A stretch of 64,000 nt of DNA, taken from the NCBI GenBank assembly GCA_036497285.1, contig DASXJR010000076.1, forward strand, positions 1 to 64,000. The letters are read 5' to 3'. The first letter of the stretch is position 1; every line of letters begins with the position of its first letter. This document shows, in pieces, positions 1 to 9,019 of this stretch. The notes beneath the pieces were generated by a model. The model was not told where the DNA came from. It did not search any database and saw nothing but the letters and a program-made list of their open reading frames with translations. The translations under genes and the position numbers were made by a program. The stretch is from RYN-133 sp036497285 (lineage in GTDB: Bacteria; Actinomycetota; Actinomycetes; Mycobacteriales; Jatrophihabitantaceae).

Positions 1-1
1 C

Positions 2-448
2 GGCCTGTTCAACGTGCACGTCGACTGGCTGTCCGGCCGCAGCATCGTGGTCATCCTCGGGCTCGTGTACGGCTACGTGCCGTACATGATCCTGCCGCTG
101 TACGCCGGCCTCGACCGGCTTCCGCAGTCGATGCTCGAAGCAGCGCGCGATCTCGGCGCCAACCGTCCACGCGCGTTCGTCCGGGTCGTGTTGCCGATGT
201 GCCGGCCGACCATCATCGCCGGCGTCCTGCTCACCTCATTGCCGATGCTCGGCGACTACTACACGAACGACCTGCTGTCCGGATCACCGAGTACGGCAAT
301 GGCGGGCAACCTCATCGACCAGACGGTGCTCACCCCTGGCGAGACCGGGTACGCCGGCGCCTTCGTGCTGCTCGTACTCGTCGTTGCGCTCATCCCGATG
401 CTGTACTACGTGCGGTCGGTGTCGAAGAGTGAGTTGACGGCGACATGA
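2..448 (+). CDS. ABC transporter permease, PotB-like (5' end outside window)
   Basis: Inner-membrane permease of a spermidine/putrescine or betaine-type ABC importer. The reading frame is open from base 2, so the true start lies upstream; only the C-terminal ~148 residues are here. The EAA loop that docks the ATPase is visible (LEAARDLGANRPRAFVRVVL), followed by at least two membrane segments. Its stop overlaps the next permease by 4 nt (ATGA), so the two are translationally coupled halves of one transporter. Substrate is inferred only: the downstream Rieske gene resembles enzymes that demethylate betaines, so a quaternary amine is as likely as a polyamine. Confidence 0.85.
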   Translation, partial: GLFNVHVDWLSGRSIVVILGLVYGYVPYMILPLYAGLDRLPQSMLEAARDLGANRPRAFVRVVLPMCRPTIIAGVLLTSLPMLGDYYTNDLLSGSPSTAMAGNLIDQTVLTPGETGYAGAFVLLVLVVALIPMLYYVRSVSKSELTAT

Positions 449-1350
449 CCACCGAGACCAGGGTGCGCAGCATCAGAGGCCCCGTCGCCTGGTGGCGCGA
501 CCCGTGGCGCAAGCCGCGGATCCTCGCCCTGGTCACGGTCGGCTACCTGTTGTGGTCGCTGCTGCCGGTCGGTGTCGCGGTGCTGTTCTCGTTCAACAAC
601 GGCCGCTCGCGCACAAGTTGGCAGGGCTTCTCCATGCGCTGGTACTGGGGCGATCCGCTGCGCTCGGTGTGGCACGACGCCAGCCTGCACACCGCGGTAG
701 TGCAGACGCTGAAGCTCGGCGTGTTGACCACGGCCATCACGATCCCGCTCGGCGTCCTTTTCGCCATCGGCATCGATCGCTGGCACGGACGGCTGCCCGA
801 GGGCGCCAACGGCCTGATGCTGCTGTCATTCGTGATCCCGGAAACGCTGCTCGCGGTCGCGCTGCTGTTCCTTATCACCATCATCGCCGTGCCGTTCTAC
901 CTCGGCACGACCGCGCAGGTGATCGGACTCGTGACGTTCCAGATCTCCTATCCGGCCGTGCTGGTCCGAGCCCGTCTGGCGACGATCGGACGGCACTACG
1001 AGGAAGCCGCGCAGGACCTCGGCGCCTCACCGCTCGGCTCGCTGCGCCGCGTGATCCTGCCGATGCTCGCGCCGGCCATCTTTGCCAGCACCGTGCTCGT
1101 GTTCGCCGACGTCATCGACGACTTCGTCATCGTGCGATACCTGTCCGGTGACGCGTCGACCGAGCCGGCGTCGGTGAAGATCTACAACACCGCACGCGCC
1201 GCTCCCACGCCCGCGCTCAACGCGCTGGCCACGATCCTGCTGCTCACCGCATTGCTCGCCGTGGCGCTCGGCTACGGCATCTACCGGCTGCTCAGTCGCG
1301 GCGCGTCCAAAGCCGACCGCGGCGTCGGCGCCTTCGCCGGCGAGACCTGA
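445..1350 (+). CDS. ABC transporter permease, PotC-like
   Basis: Second permease (301 aa) of the same importer. It starts with ATG overlapping the previous stop. A hydrophobic N-terminal segment (around residues 25-50) is followed by further membrane spans, and an EAA loop around residue 190 (EEAAQDLGASPLGSLRRVIL) contacts the ATPase subunit. Length and topology fit PotC/YdcV-type permeases. The ATPase and the binding protein are not in the window and presumably lie upstream. The next gene follows after 49 nt and has its own promoter-like hexamer. Confidence 0.88.
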   Translation: MTTETRVRSIRGPVAWWRDPWRKPRILALVTVGYLLWSLLPVGVAVLFSFNNGRSRTSWQGFSMRWYWGDPLRSVWHDASLHTAVVQTLKLGVLTTAITIPLGVLFAIGIDRWHGRLPEGANGLMLLSFVIPETLLAVALLFLITIIAVPFYLGTTAQVIGLVTFQISYPAVLVRARLATIGRHYEEAAQDLGASPLGSLRRVILPMLAPAIFASTVLVFADVIDDFVIVRYLSGDASTEPASVKIYNTARAAPTPALNALATILLLTALLAVALGYGIYRLLSRGASKADRGVGAFAGET

Positions 1351-1387
1351 GCACCCTCGGCATCTAGCGCGGCGGGCGCGGCGGTTC

Positions 1388-1399
1388 TAGGCTGACTGT
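1388..1399 (+). promoter_or_regulatory. Candidate -10 element of a leaderless oxygenase transcript
   Basis: TAGGCT lies 6 nt before the ATG at 1400 and there is no purine-rich ribosome site between them. This fits a -10 hexamer whose transcript starts at or next to the start codon, which is common in actinobacteria. No convincing -35 was found. Confidence 0.4.
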
Positions 1400-2554
1400 A
1401 TGTTCAATCAGGACGTCGCACCCGTGCCGGCGGACGACTTGGCGGCCTCGCTGGCTCCGTTCGGGCACTCGCGCATGCTCCCCCGGACCGCGTACGTCGA
1501 CCCGGAGGTCTTCGCCTGGGAGCGGCGGCACATCTTCTCGTCCTGGATGTGCGTGGGCTACTCGGCCGACCTGCCCGAACCCGGCTCGCAACGCGCCGTC
1601 GCGGTCGGCAACGGTGGGGTGCTGCTCATTCGCGACGAGGACGGGCGGATCCGCGCGTTCGCGAACACCTGCCGGCACCGCGGGCACGAACTGCTCGGCT
1701 GCGGCCAGTCGGCCAAACGCCACAGCATCGTCTGCCCGTACCACTCCTGGTCGTACAAGCTCGACGGCGAACTGCGCAACGCCCCCAGCCTGCGCAACGA
1801 CCCCGAGTTCGACGCCTCGCAGTTCGGCCTGTTCGCGCTCCAAGCCGTCGATTGGCACGGCTGGATCTTCGTCGATCCCAGCGGCACGTCGGGCCCGTTC
1901 GCCGAGCACGTGGCAGGCACCGAGGACATCATCGGCAGCTACCGACCCGAGGATCTGGTCATCGTTGCCCGCCACGAGTACGAGCTGGCGTGCAACTGGA
2001 AGGTCATCGCCGAGAACTACCAGGAGTGCTACCACTGCTCGACCATCCATCCCGAGTTGTCCCGGATCAGCCCCCCGGCCAGCGGCGACAACCTCTCCCT
2101 CGCGGGCAAGTGGATGGGCGGCTCGATGGACCTCATTCCGGAAGCCGAAACCATGTCGCTGGACGGCCTCAGCCGCGGCACCGCGATCGCCGGGCTGTCC
2201 GCGGTCGAACTGCGCACCGTGATGTACCTCGTGGGCTACCCGAACCTGCTCGTGAGCCTGCACCCCGACTACGTCATGACGCACCTGATGACTCCGCTTG
2301 CAGTCGATCGCACCCACGTCGAGTGCGCCTGGGCATTCCCGCGAGCGGTCGCCGAAGCGCCCGACTTCGACCCGTCCTACGCGATCGACTTCTGGGATCT
2401 CACCAACCGCCAGGACTGGGCCGCCTGCGAGTCGGTGCAGCGCGGACTGACCTCGCCGCACGCACGTCCCGGCCCACTGGCGAAAGAGGAGGACGGCGTG
2501 TACCAGTTCGTCACCCGGGTTGCCCGCGCGTACCAGAACGGCGCGGCGTCATGA
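1400..2554 (+). CDS. Rieske [2Fe-2S] aromatic/quaternary-amine oxygenase, alpha subunit
   Basis: Cytoplasmic non-haem iron oxygenase, 384 aa. The N-terminal Rieske domain has C91-x-H93 and C112-x2-H115 as cluster ligands. The mononuclear iron site follows in ENYQECYHCSTIH, with E209, H212 and H217 visible; the usual bridging acidic residue is at this site. The pattern NWKVIAENYQECYHCSTIHPEL-like context is typical of the glycine-betaine/stachydrine/choline monooxygenase branch (family knowledge) rather than of biphenyl-type enzymes. It sits behind an amine-type ABC importer and overlaps an FAD oxidoreductase by 4 nt, suggesting an uptake and catabolism unit. The exact substrate cannot be read from sequence; a reductase partner is not evident here. 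Confidence 0.85.
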   Translation: MFNQDVAPVPADDLAASLAPFGHSRMLPRTAYVDPEVFAWERRHIFSSWMCVGYSADLPEPGSQRAVAVGNGGVLLIRDEDGRIRAFANTCRHRGHELLGCGQSAKRHSIVCPYHSWSYKLDGELRNAPSLRNDPEFDASQFGLFALQAVDWHGWIFVDPSGTSGPFAEHVAGTEDIIGSYRPEDLVIVARHEYELACNWKVIAENYQECYHCSTIHPELSRISPPASGDNLSLAGKWMGGSMDLIPEAETMSLDGLSRGTAIAGLSAVELRTVMYLVGYPNLLVSLHPDYVMTHLMTPLAVDRTHVECAWAFPRAVAEAPDFDPSYAIDFWDLTNRQDWAACESVQRGLTSPHARPGPLAKEEDGVYQFVTRVARAYQNGAAS

Positions 2555-4140
2555 ACGCGATCGCCGACCGACTCGGCAAGGTGGGCCTGCCCACCCCGGT
2601 GTCCGATCTCGCGGCCAGACAATGGGACGTCATCGTCGTCGGCGGCGGACACAACGGACTCACCTGTGCCGCCTACCTCGCGCGAGCAGGAAAGAGTGTT
2701 CTCGTGCTCGAGGCCCGCGACCGGCTGGGCGGCGCATGCACGCTGGAACAACCCTTCGGCGACGAGCGGTACGTGATCAGCCCGTGTGCCTACGTCATCG
2801 GCCTGCTGGACGAGGACGTGATCCGCGAACTGCAACTGCCCAAGCGAGGGCTCGAGATCTACGTGGCCGACCCACAACTGTGGGTTCCGTTCGACGACGG
2901 CACGGCCTTCGGCCAGTGGATGAACCACGAGCAGACCGTCGCCGGGCTCAAGGGCATCGGCCTGGCCGACAAGGAGATCGACGGCTACGTCGCCTACGAG
3001 AAGTTCTTCGACGACATGCGGCTCAAGCTGCGAAAGGGACCGCGCGACACCTGGGTGGGCACGTCCCCGTCCCGCGCGGAACTCGAGGAGATCCTCGGCG
3101 ACCGGCTGATGATCGACGCGTTGTTCGAGGCGTCGATCGCAGACATCCTCGACGAATTCGTCACCGACCAGAGGCTGAAGGACGCACTGTTCGGCCAAGG
3201 CGTCATCGGTACGTTCGCCGGCCCCCGCGATCCGGGCACGGCGTCGGTGAAGCTGATGCACTACCAGGGCGACCTGCTCGACGAGGGCCCGATCTGGGGC
3301 TACGTACGCGGCGGCATGGGCATGGTCAGCTTCGCGATCGCGGACGCCGCACAAGAGGCCGGGGCCGTGCTCGCCTGCGGTGTGCCCGTCGGTCAGATCG
3401 TGCCGGGCGAGGGAGTGCACCTCGAGGACGGCACGTTCCTCCACGCGGCCACCGTCGTCAGCAATGCCGATCCCAAGCGCGTACTCGACATGGTCGCCGC
3501 CGATGCGATGCCGGCCGACTACCGCGCGCGCCTGGAGGAGTGGGACATCCGCAGCCCGGTGGTGAAGTTCAACGCCGCGCTGTCCCGCTTGCCGTCGTGG
3601 ACGGCCGCGCCCGGTGAGACGTTCATGGCGCGCGGGACGGTCGACGTCACGACCGGCCTGGACGACGCGCAGGCCGCCTTCGAGCGGTGCGCCGCCGGTG
3701 AGGCCGCGGTCGGTTTCGGCGAGATCTACGTGCAGACCCTGCACGACCCGTCCCCCGCACCCCCCGGCAAGCACTTGATGAGCGTGTTCGGCCAGTACGC
3801 GCCGTACGACCTGACCGGCGGCTGGGATGCCCGCCGCGACGAGGTGGCGCGCCAGTTCATCGACCTGATCGGCCGGTTCGCTCCCGACATCGAGGACTGC
3901 CTCGAACACTTCGAGGTGCTCGGCGCCCCGGACATCGAGCAACGGGTCGGGCTCACCGGCGGGCACATCTTCCAGGGCGAGGTCCGTCCCGACCAGATGT
4001 GGGAGAACCGGCTGACCCCGCGTACGCCGATCCTGGGCGTCTATCTGTGCGGAGCGGCCACCCATCCGGCCGGCAGCGTCATCGCCACCAACGGCAAGAA
4101 CGCGGCCTCAGCAGTACTCGCCGACCTCGACCGGCACTGA
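2551..4140 (+). CDS. FAD-dependent oxidoreductase, phytoene-desaturase/PYROXD2-like
   Basis: Flavin amine-oxidase/desaturase superfamily protein, 529 aa. ATG overlaps the upstream stop (ATGA), which fixes the start although the frame stays open through the whole previous gene. The Rossmann motif VGGGHNGLTCAAYLARAG is near residue 30, followed by EARDRLGGACTLE, the second FAD contact. The C-terminus has the closing FAD motif GVYLCGAATHPAGSV. Enzymes of this NAD(P)/FAD group include carotenoid desaturases and the PYROXD2 family; with no carotenoid genes nearby, the latter is the better label. It is probably co-expressed with the Rieske oxygenase, but it lacks a ferredoxin domain, so a role as its reductase is unproven. 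Confidence 0.8.
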   Translation: MNAIADRLGKVGLPTPVSDLAARQWDVIVVGGGHNGLTCAAYLARAGKSVLVLEARDRLGGACTLEQPFGDERYVISPCAYVIGLLDEDVIRELQLPKRGLEIYVADPQLWVPFDDGTAFGQWMNHEQTVAGLKGIGLADKEIDGYVAYEKFFDDMRLKLRKGPRDTWVGTSPSRAELEEILGDRLMIDALFEASIADILDEFVTDQRLKDALFGQGVIGTFAGPRDPGTASVKLMHYQGDLLDEGPIWGYVRGGMGMVSFAIADAAQEAGAVLACGVPVGQIVPGEGVHLEDGTFLHAATVVSNADPKRVLDMVAADAMPADYRARLEEWDIRSPVVKFNAALSRLPSWTAAPGETFMARGTVDVTTGLDDAQAAFERCAAGEAAVGFGEIYVQTLHDPSPAPPGKHLMSVFGQYAPYDLTGGWDARRDEVARQFIDLIGRFAPDIEDCLEHFEVLGAPDIEQRVGLTGGHIFQGEVRPDQMWENRLTPRTPILGVYLCGAATHPAGSVIATNGKNAASAVLADLDRH

Positions 4141-4755
4141 CCGCGGCGCCGGTCGGCGCACCCACACGCGCTCGGTGTCGAACACAGCGAGGAACACCTG
4201 GGCGAGCGGTCCGATGGCGAGCGCGTACGCGACCGTGCCGATGCCCACCGTGCCCCCGAGCGCCCAGCCGGCTACCAGCACGGTCACCTCGAGACAGGTA
4301 CGGACGAGGCGGATCGAGCGACCGGTGCGGCGCGCCAGTCCGGTCATCAACCCGTCCCGCGGACCCGGCCCGTAGTGCGCGCCGATGTACATGCCCGTGG
4401 CCACACCCCCGAGCACGATGCCCAGCGAGAGCGTTGCGATCCGCAGCCACATGGTGTGCACATCCGGCAGCCACTCCAGCGACACGTTGAGCGCGACGCC
4501 GATCAGCACGACGTTGGACACCGTGCCCGGACCGGGACGCTGCCGCAGCGGGATCCAGAGCAGCAGGACGAGCGCACCGACGATGATCAGGACGGTCCCG
4601 ATCGCCAGGCCCAGGTGCCGCGCGCCGCCCTGATGGAAGACGTCCCACGGGTCCAGCCCCAGCCCGGCGCGCACCTGCAGCGCCGCGCCGAACCCGTAGA
4701 GCCACAGGCCGACGTACAGCTGCACCAGGCGGCGGGCATGCCGCTTCCGGACCAT
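4108..4755 (-). CDS. YczE/YitT-family integral membrane protein
   Basis: Polytopic membrane protein of about 215 aa. The N-terminal RRLVQLYVGLWLYGFG and the motif RAGLGLDPWDVFHQG are hallmarks of the YczE family. I chose the ATG at 4755 because family members begin just before this segment; ATG 4776 or TTG 4809 would add 7 or 18 residues. The 3' end overlaps the convergent FAD gene by 33 nt. It is divergent from a MocR-type regulator, an arrangement known for yczE/yczR pairs. Function of YczE proteins is unknown; transport or a role linked to vitamin B6/amino acid sensing is inferred only from the regulator. Confidence 0.8.
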   Translation of the reverse strand: MVRKRHARRLVQLYVGLWLYGFGAALQVRAGLGLDPWDVFHQGGARHLGLAIGTVLIIVGALVLLLWIPLRQRPGPGTVSNVVLIGVALNVSLEWLPDVHTMWLRIATLSLGIVLGGVATGMYIGAHYGPGPRDGLMTGLARRTGRSIRLVRTCLEVTVLVAGWALGGTVGIGTVAYALAIGPLAQVFLAVFDTERVWVRRPAPRSVPVEVGEYC

Positions 4756-4800
4756 ACGGCGATTATTGCGGGCCATCCACGCCGAAATCTCCGGCCAATT

Positions 4801-4816
4801 CAAGCCCAATGGCTTG
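4801..4816. promoter_or_regulatory. Inverted repeat in the yczE-mocR divergent intergenic
   Basis: CAAGCC-CAAT-GGCTTG, a perfect 6-bp inverted repeat, sits between the two divergent start codons. GGCCA also recurs at 4771, 4793 and 4824. MocR regulators commonly bind in such divergent regions, so this is a plausible operator; no binding data. Confidence 0.4.
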
Positions 4817-4848
4817 TCGGGCAGGCCATTCGCGCGGAGAATCGAAAG

Positions 4849-6300
4849 ATGGCTTCTGTGTCGCGAATCGGCGGCCGCGCGCTCGCCGCCCTGCTGCCCG
4901 ACCTGCGTGCCCAGCGCGGCCCCGTCTACGCGGCCCTGCGTGAGGCGATCACCGCGCTCGTGCTCGACGGGCGGATTGCGACCGAGACCCGGCTGCCGTC
5001 CGAACGCGAACTCGCCGCCGCGCTGCAGATCAGCCGCGCGACCGTCACCGCCGCCTACGACGCACTGCGCGCGGGCGGGTACCTGACCAGCCGCACCGGC
5101 TCAGGCAGCTACATCACCGTTCCCGCGGGGTCCCGGCCCGGCCCGTCCCTGGCTCGCTGGCGTCCGGGACCCGACACCGAGGACCTGATCGATCTGTCCT
5201 GCGCGGCGCTGGCCGCACCGCCCGGAGTGCTGCAGAACGCGCTGCCCGCGGCCGCTGCCGCGCTGCCGCGTTACGCCGCCACCGAGGGCTACGAGCCGGC
5301 CGGACTGCCCGTGCTGCGTGCGGCGATCGCCGATCGGTTCACCGCCCGGGGCGTGCCGACCGGCCCCGAGCACGTGCTGGTGAGCAACGGCGCGATGCAC
5401 GCCTTCGACCTGCTCCTGCAACTGCTCATCGGCCCGGGCGATCGCGTGCTCACCGAATTGCCCACCTACCCCGGCGCCATCGACGGGATCCGCCGGATCG
5501 GCGCGCGAACGGTCTCCGCACCCATGGCCGCAGGCGGCGGCTGGGACGTCGCCAACCTGCGCTCGACGCTGCGCCAGACCGCGCCACGGCTGGCCTACCT
5601 GATCCCGGACTTCCACAACCCGACCGGCGCGCTCGTCGACGAGGATGCCCGGCGGGACGTGCTGCGCGCGGCCCGGCAGACCGGCACCACCGTCGTCGTC
5701 GACGAATCCTTCGTGGAACTCGGGTTCAGCGACAGCGTGCGCAGCGCGGCCGCCATCGACCCGTCGGTGATCGTGGTCGGATCGCTGTCCAAGCCGGTGT
5801 GGGGCGGCCTGCGGATCGGCTGGATCCGCGCCTCGACCGAGCTTATCCAGCGGCTGGCCGCCCTCCGGGCGTCGATCGACATGGGCGGTGCGGTGCTCGA
5901 CCAGCTCGTCGCCGCCGAGATCGTCCCGCAGCTCACCGCGTTGATGCCGGAGCGGATCGCACTGCTGCGTGATCGCCGTGACGTGCTCGCGGCAGCGCTG
6001 CAGCGCGAACTGCCGGAATGGCGATTCGCCCTACCGCAGGGCGGAATCTCGCTCTGGGCCGAACTCGACGCGCCGCTGTCGACCTCGCTGACCATGCTTG
6101 CCGCGCCGGCCGGAGTCATCGTCGTGCCCGGATCGCGCTTCGGCGTCGACGGCACCCTCGAACGGTTCTTGCGCGTGCCGTTCTCGTTGCCCGCGGAGCA
6201 ACTGGAACTGGCGGTCGACCGACTCGCCGTCGTGTGGCGCGGCCTCGACCGCACCGTCGACCGCACCGGCGTCGCGGCCCGTCAGCTCGTGGTTGCCTAG
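4849..6300 (+). CDS. MocR-family transcriptional regulator (GntR HTH + aminotransferase fold)
   Basis: Transcription factor of 483 aa. The N-terminal GntR winged helix is seen in LPSERELAAALQISRATVTAAYDALRAGGYL (about residues 45-75). It is followed by a type I aminotransferase domain with DFHNPTG and the PLP-lysine motif GSLSKPVWGGLRIGW (around residue 310). ATG at 4849 is used because the upstream in-frame extension overlaps the divergent gene and does not look like protein. MocR proteins sense PLP or amino acid derivatives and usually control their divergent neighbour, here the YczE membrane protein. Confidence 0.87.
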   Translation: MASVSRIGGRALAALLPDLRAQRGPVYAALREAITALVLDGRIATETRLPSERELAAALQISRATVTAAYDALRAGGYLTSRTGSGSYITVPAGSRPGPSLARWRPGPDTEDLIDLSCAALAAPPGVLQNALPAAAAALPRYAATEGYEPAGLPVLRAAIADRFTARGVPTGPEHVLVSNGAMHAFDLLLQLLIGPGDRVLTELPTYPGAIDGIRRIGARTVSAPMAAGGGWDVANLRSTLRQTAPRLAYLIPDFHNPTGALVDEDARRDVLRAARQTGTTVVVDESFVELGFSDSVRSAAAIDPSVIVVGSLSKPVWGGLRIGWIRASTELIQRLAALRASIDMGGAVLDQLVAAEIVPQLTALMPERIALLRDRRDVLAAALQRELPEWRFALPQGGISLWAELDAPLSTSLTMLAAPAGVIVVPGSRFGVDGTLERFLRVPFSLPAEQLELAVDRLAVVWRGLDRTVDRTGVAARQLVVA

Positions 6301-6313
6301 GTTCGTCGGGTGG

Positions 6314-7492
6314 CTAAGCCGATGCCACCGGTTCGCGTGCCACACCGTCGATCGATGCCTGAGCTGCGACGGCCGCGGCGACCGCAGGCGTGACCCTGGG
6401 ATCGAACGGTGTGGGGACGATGTGATCCGGGCGCAGCTCGTCGACCACGACATCGCCGAGCGCGGCCGCCGCGGCCAGCTTCATCCCCTCGGTGATCGCC
6501 CGCGCCTCCGCGTCGAACGCGCCGGCGAACACCCCGGGGAACGCCAGCACGTTGTTGATCTGGTTCGGATAGTCGCTCCGTCCGGTGGCCACGATCGCGG
6601 CATGGCGATGCGCGACGGACGGGTGCACTTCGGGTGTCGGGTTCGCCAGCGCGAAGATGATCGCGTTCCGGGTCATGCGCGCAACGGATTCTTCATCGAC
6701 CGCGCCCGCACTGAGGCCCAGGAAGACATCGGCGCCGGCCAGCGCGTCGTTGAGGGAACCTGTCAGTCCGGCGCGGTTGGTGTCGTGCGCGATTGATGCC
6801 TTGACCGTAGTCAGTCCGTCGCGTCCGGGGTGCAGGATGCCACGCGAGTCGGCGATGGCGATGTCTCCGATGCCGGCCGCGAGCAGGATGCGCGTGCAGG
6901 CCACACCGGCCGCGCCTGCCCCGCTGACGACGACGCGGAGGTCTGACAACTCGCGCCCGGTAACCAGCGCGGCGTTGCGCAACGCGGCAAGCACGACGAT
7001 CGCGGTGCCGTGCTGGTCGTCATGGAACACCGGGATCGACAGCCGGTCACGCAGGCGCTGCTCGATGTCGAAGCAGCGTGGCGCGGAGATGTCCTCGAGA
7101 TTGATCCCGCCGAACGACGGCGCGATGCGTTCGACGGTCTCTACGATCTCGTCCGCATCGGTGGTGGAAACCACGATGGGGACGGCGTTGAGGCCGGCGA
7201 ACTCGCTGAACAACGCGGCCTTGCCCTCCATCACCGGCAGTGCCGCGGCCGGCCCTATGTTGCCCAGGCCGAGGACGGCCGTACCGTCCGACACGACCGC
7301 CACGAGGCGCGACCGCCAGGTGTAGGAACGGGCCAGTCGCTCGTCCTCATGGATGGCGGTGCAAACCTCTGCGACACCGGGCGTGTACGCGAGCGACAGC
7401 GCCTCACGGTCGACCAGCGGCAGTGTGCTGCGCAATGACAACTTGCCGTTCTCATGCACGCGGAAGACCGCGCTGTCAGGGTCGAAACCCAC
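6314..7492 (-). CDS. NAD(P)-dependent malic enzyme
   Basis: Oxidatively decarboxylates malate to pyruvate in the cytosol, feeding pyruvate and reducing power. Length 392 aa matches the short bacterial type. Visible motifs: YTPGVAEVC with the catalytic tyrosine (near residue 37), LPVMEGKAALF with the catalytic lysine, EDISAPRCFDIE metal ligands, a Rossmann segment VVSGAGAAGVACTRIL (about residue 190) and ALANPTPEV. The start is GTG at 7492; a TAA lies a little upstream in frame and no better start exists. There is no C-terminal phosphotransacetylase domain. Confidence 0.92.
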   Translation of the reverse strand: MGFDPDSAVFRVHENGKLSLRSTLPLVDREALSLAYTPGVAEVCTAIHEDERLARSYTWRSRLVAVVSDGTAVLGLGNIGPAAALPVMEGKAALFSEFAGLNAVPIVVSTTDADEIVETVERIAPSFGGINLEDISAPRCFDIEQRLRDRLSIPVFHDDQHGTAIVVLAALRNAALVTGRELSDLRVVVSGAGAAGVACTRILLAAGIGDIAIADSRGILHPGRDGLTTVKASIAHDTNRAGLTGSLNDALAGADVFLGLSAGAVDEESVARMTRNAIIFALANPTPEVHPSVAHRHAAIVATGRSDYPNQINNVLAFPGVFAGAFDAEARAITEGMKLAAAAALGDVVVDELRPDHIVPTPFDPRVTPAVAAAVAAQASIDGVAREPVASA

Positions 7493-7843
7493 TTCGAAGC
7501 GCCCCCTGGTCGATTCACTGCGGTGCAGCCAGGTTACGGCCGCGAGCTGTCGTTAGTCGGGGGTCGCCCAAACGTTGCGACCACTGTCTCACAACGCGCT
7601 GTCCGGTAATGCCCGCACCTGCGCCTCGCCGCGCGCCGGCTTCGCTGCCTGGCTCGCCCGCGTCGTCACCGACTGCACCGGACGCCCGGTGGCTCACAAG
7701 ATCGGGACGGGCCGACCGGGCTCGGTACGCCTAACGGGACGGGCAGCTTCTGACGGGTTGCATGACGAAGGCCCCGGCCGAACGACCTGTTCGCCAGTAG
7801 GTGTTGGCTCCGGGGCAACGATGCGACGGCCCCTTGGGACCGG
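7493..7843. other. Noncoding stretch between malic enzyme and CDF gene
   Basis: About 350 nt with no convincing gene on either strand; the open frames here lack family-like features. It contains GCCCCGG (7771-7777) facing CCGGGGC (7810-7816) across a 32-nt loop, possibly a weak terminator for the minus-strand CDF gene. No riboswitch fold was recognised. Confidence 0.45.
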
Positions 7844-8907
7844 CTACGCCGCGTGCGCGCCGCGCGGGCTGACGTGGATGGTCGCCGCGGTCAGCCCTGG
7901 CACATACACCAGCAGATGCTCCTCGGCATGATGGGCAAGCTCGTGCGCGGCGGCGACCGTCAGCGTCGGATCCACGGTCACGTCCGCCTCAGCGCGCAGC
8001 GTGTGCCCGACCCAGCGCAGGTGCAGTTCGCGCACCCCGTCGATGCCCTCCACCGAGCAGATCGCCGCCGTCGCCCGGTCCACCACACCCGGGTCCACCG
8101 CATCCATCAGCCGGTCACCAACCTGCCGGACCGCCGAACGCAGCACCCCGACGATGGCGACGGTGATGGCCAGCCCGACGACCGGGTCGGCCCAGCGCCA
8201 GCCGAGCGCGACGCCGCCGGCGCCGACCAGCACCGCGAGGCTGGTGAACCCGTCGGTGCGCGCGTGCAGCCCATCGGCGACCAGTGCCGCCGACCCGATG
8301 CGCCGTCCGACGGAGATCCGGTATCGGGCCACGGTCTCGTTGCCGGCGAACCCGATGAGTGCCGCGGCGGCCACCGCCCACAGGTGATTGACCGGCTCCG
8401 GGTGCAGCAGCCGGTCGATCGATACGACCGCGGCCAGCACCGCCGACAGGGCAATCATGGCGACGACGAACAGCCCGCCGAGGTCTTCGGCGCGGCCGTA
8501 GCCGTAGGTATGCCGCTTGGTCGGCGCCCGTCGGGCCAGTCGGAACGCGACCAGCAACGGCACCGCGGTCAGTGCGTCGGCAAAGTTGTGGAGCGTGTCG
8601 CCCAGCAGCGCCACCGACCCGGAGACCACGACGACGACAGCCTGCAACACCGCGGTCGCCGCCAACCCGGCCAGGCTGATGATCAGCGCGCGGGCCCGGC
8701 CCGATCGGCCTCGAGCGCCGCGTCGACCTGGTCGGCCGGGTCGTGGCTGTGCGCGCCGAACATCTCCGACAGCCCGTGCCGCAGCCGCGCGCCGAGTCCC
8801 GTGCCGTGATCGTGACCGTGCGGGTGGTCATGGCCGTGTTCGTCGCCGGGCGGGCGCCCGTCGGAGTCGTCGTGGCCGTGACTGTGCGGCGCAGTCCTGT
8901 GGGACAT
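7844..8907 (-). pseudogene. Cation diffusion facilitator (zinc/cobalt exporter), frameshifted
   Basis: CDF-type metal/proton antiporter split over two frames. The N-terminal part (ATG 8907, with GAAGG just upstream) is a histidine-rich metal-binding leader (HGHDHPHGHDHG) and runs into TGA at 8683. The transmembrane part, from about 8700 down to 7844, is in another frame and begins ALIISLAGLAATAVLQ. It carries the CDF signature DTLHNFADA (first metal site), HARTDGFTSL (second site) and the cytoplasmic tail ending near HVSPRG. Loss of one base in the G/C run at 8684-8700 would explain the break. Without repair only a truncated protein from a poor TTG (8665), lacking half of helix 1, could be made. 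It may be a sequencing error or a genuine loss. Confidence 0.75.
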
Positions 8908-9019
8908 GGTGACCTTCACCGTAGGCGGCTGCGCGCCGGTCGCAGAATGCGAGCGGCATTGATGCAAACGGGTGGCGACAACGCGTGGCTGGGGTCCCTC
9001 GTTGTCATCCGCACGAGTT

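Noticed and set aside
1549..2550. Upstream extension of the FAD oxidoreductase frame
   Set aside because: Lies entirely within the Rieske gene in another frame and is Arg/Pro-rich; ATG 2551 overlapping the previous stop is the natural start.
7493..7843. Metal or cobalamin riboswitch before the CDF gene
   Set aside because: The region is downstream of the CDF gene on its strand, and no conserved riboswitch core was recognised.
8684..8700. Programmed -1 frameshift in the CDF gene
   Set aside because: GGGCCCG is present, but not in the codon phase needed for a slippery heptamer, and no downstream pseudoknot was evident.
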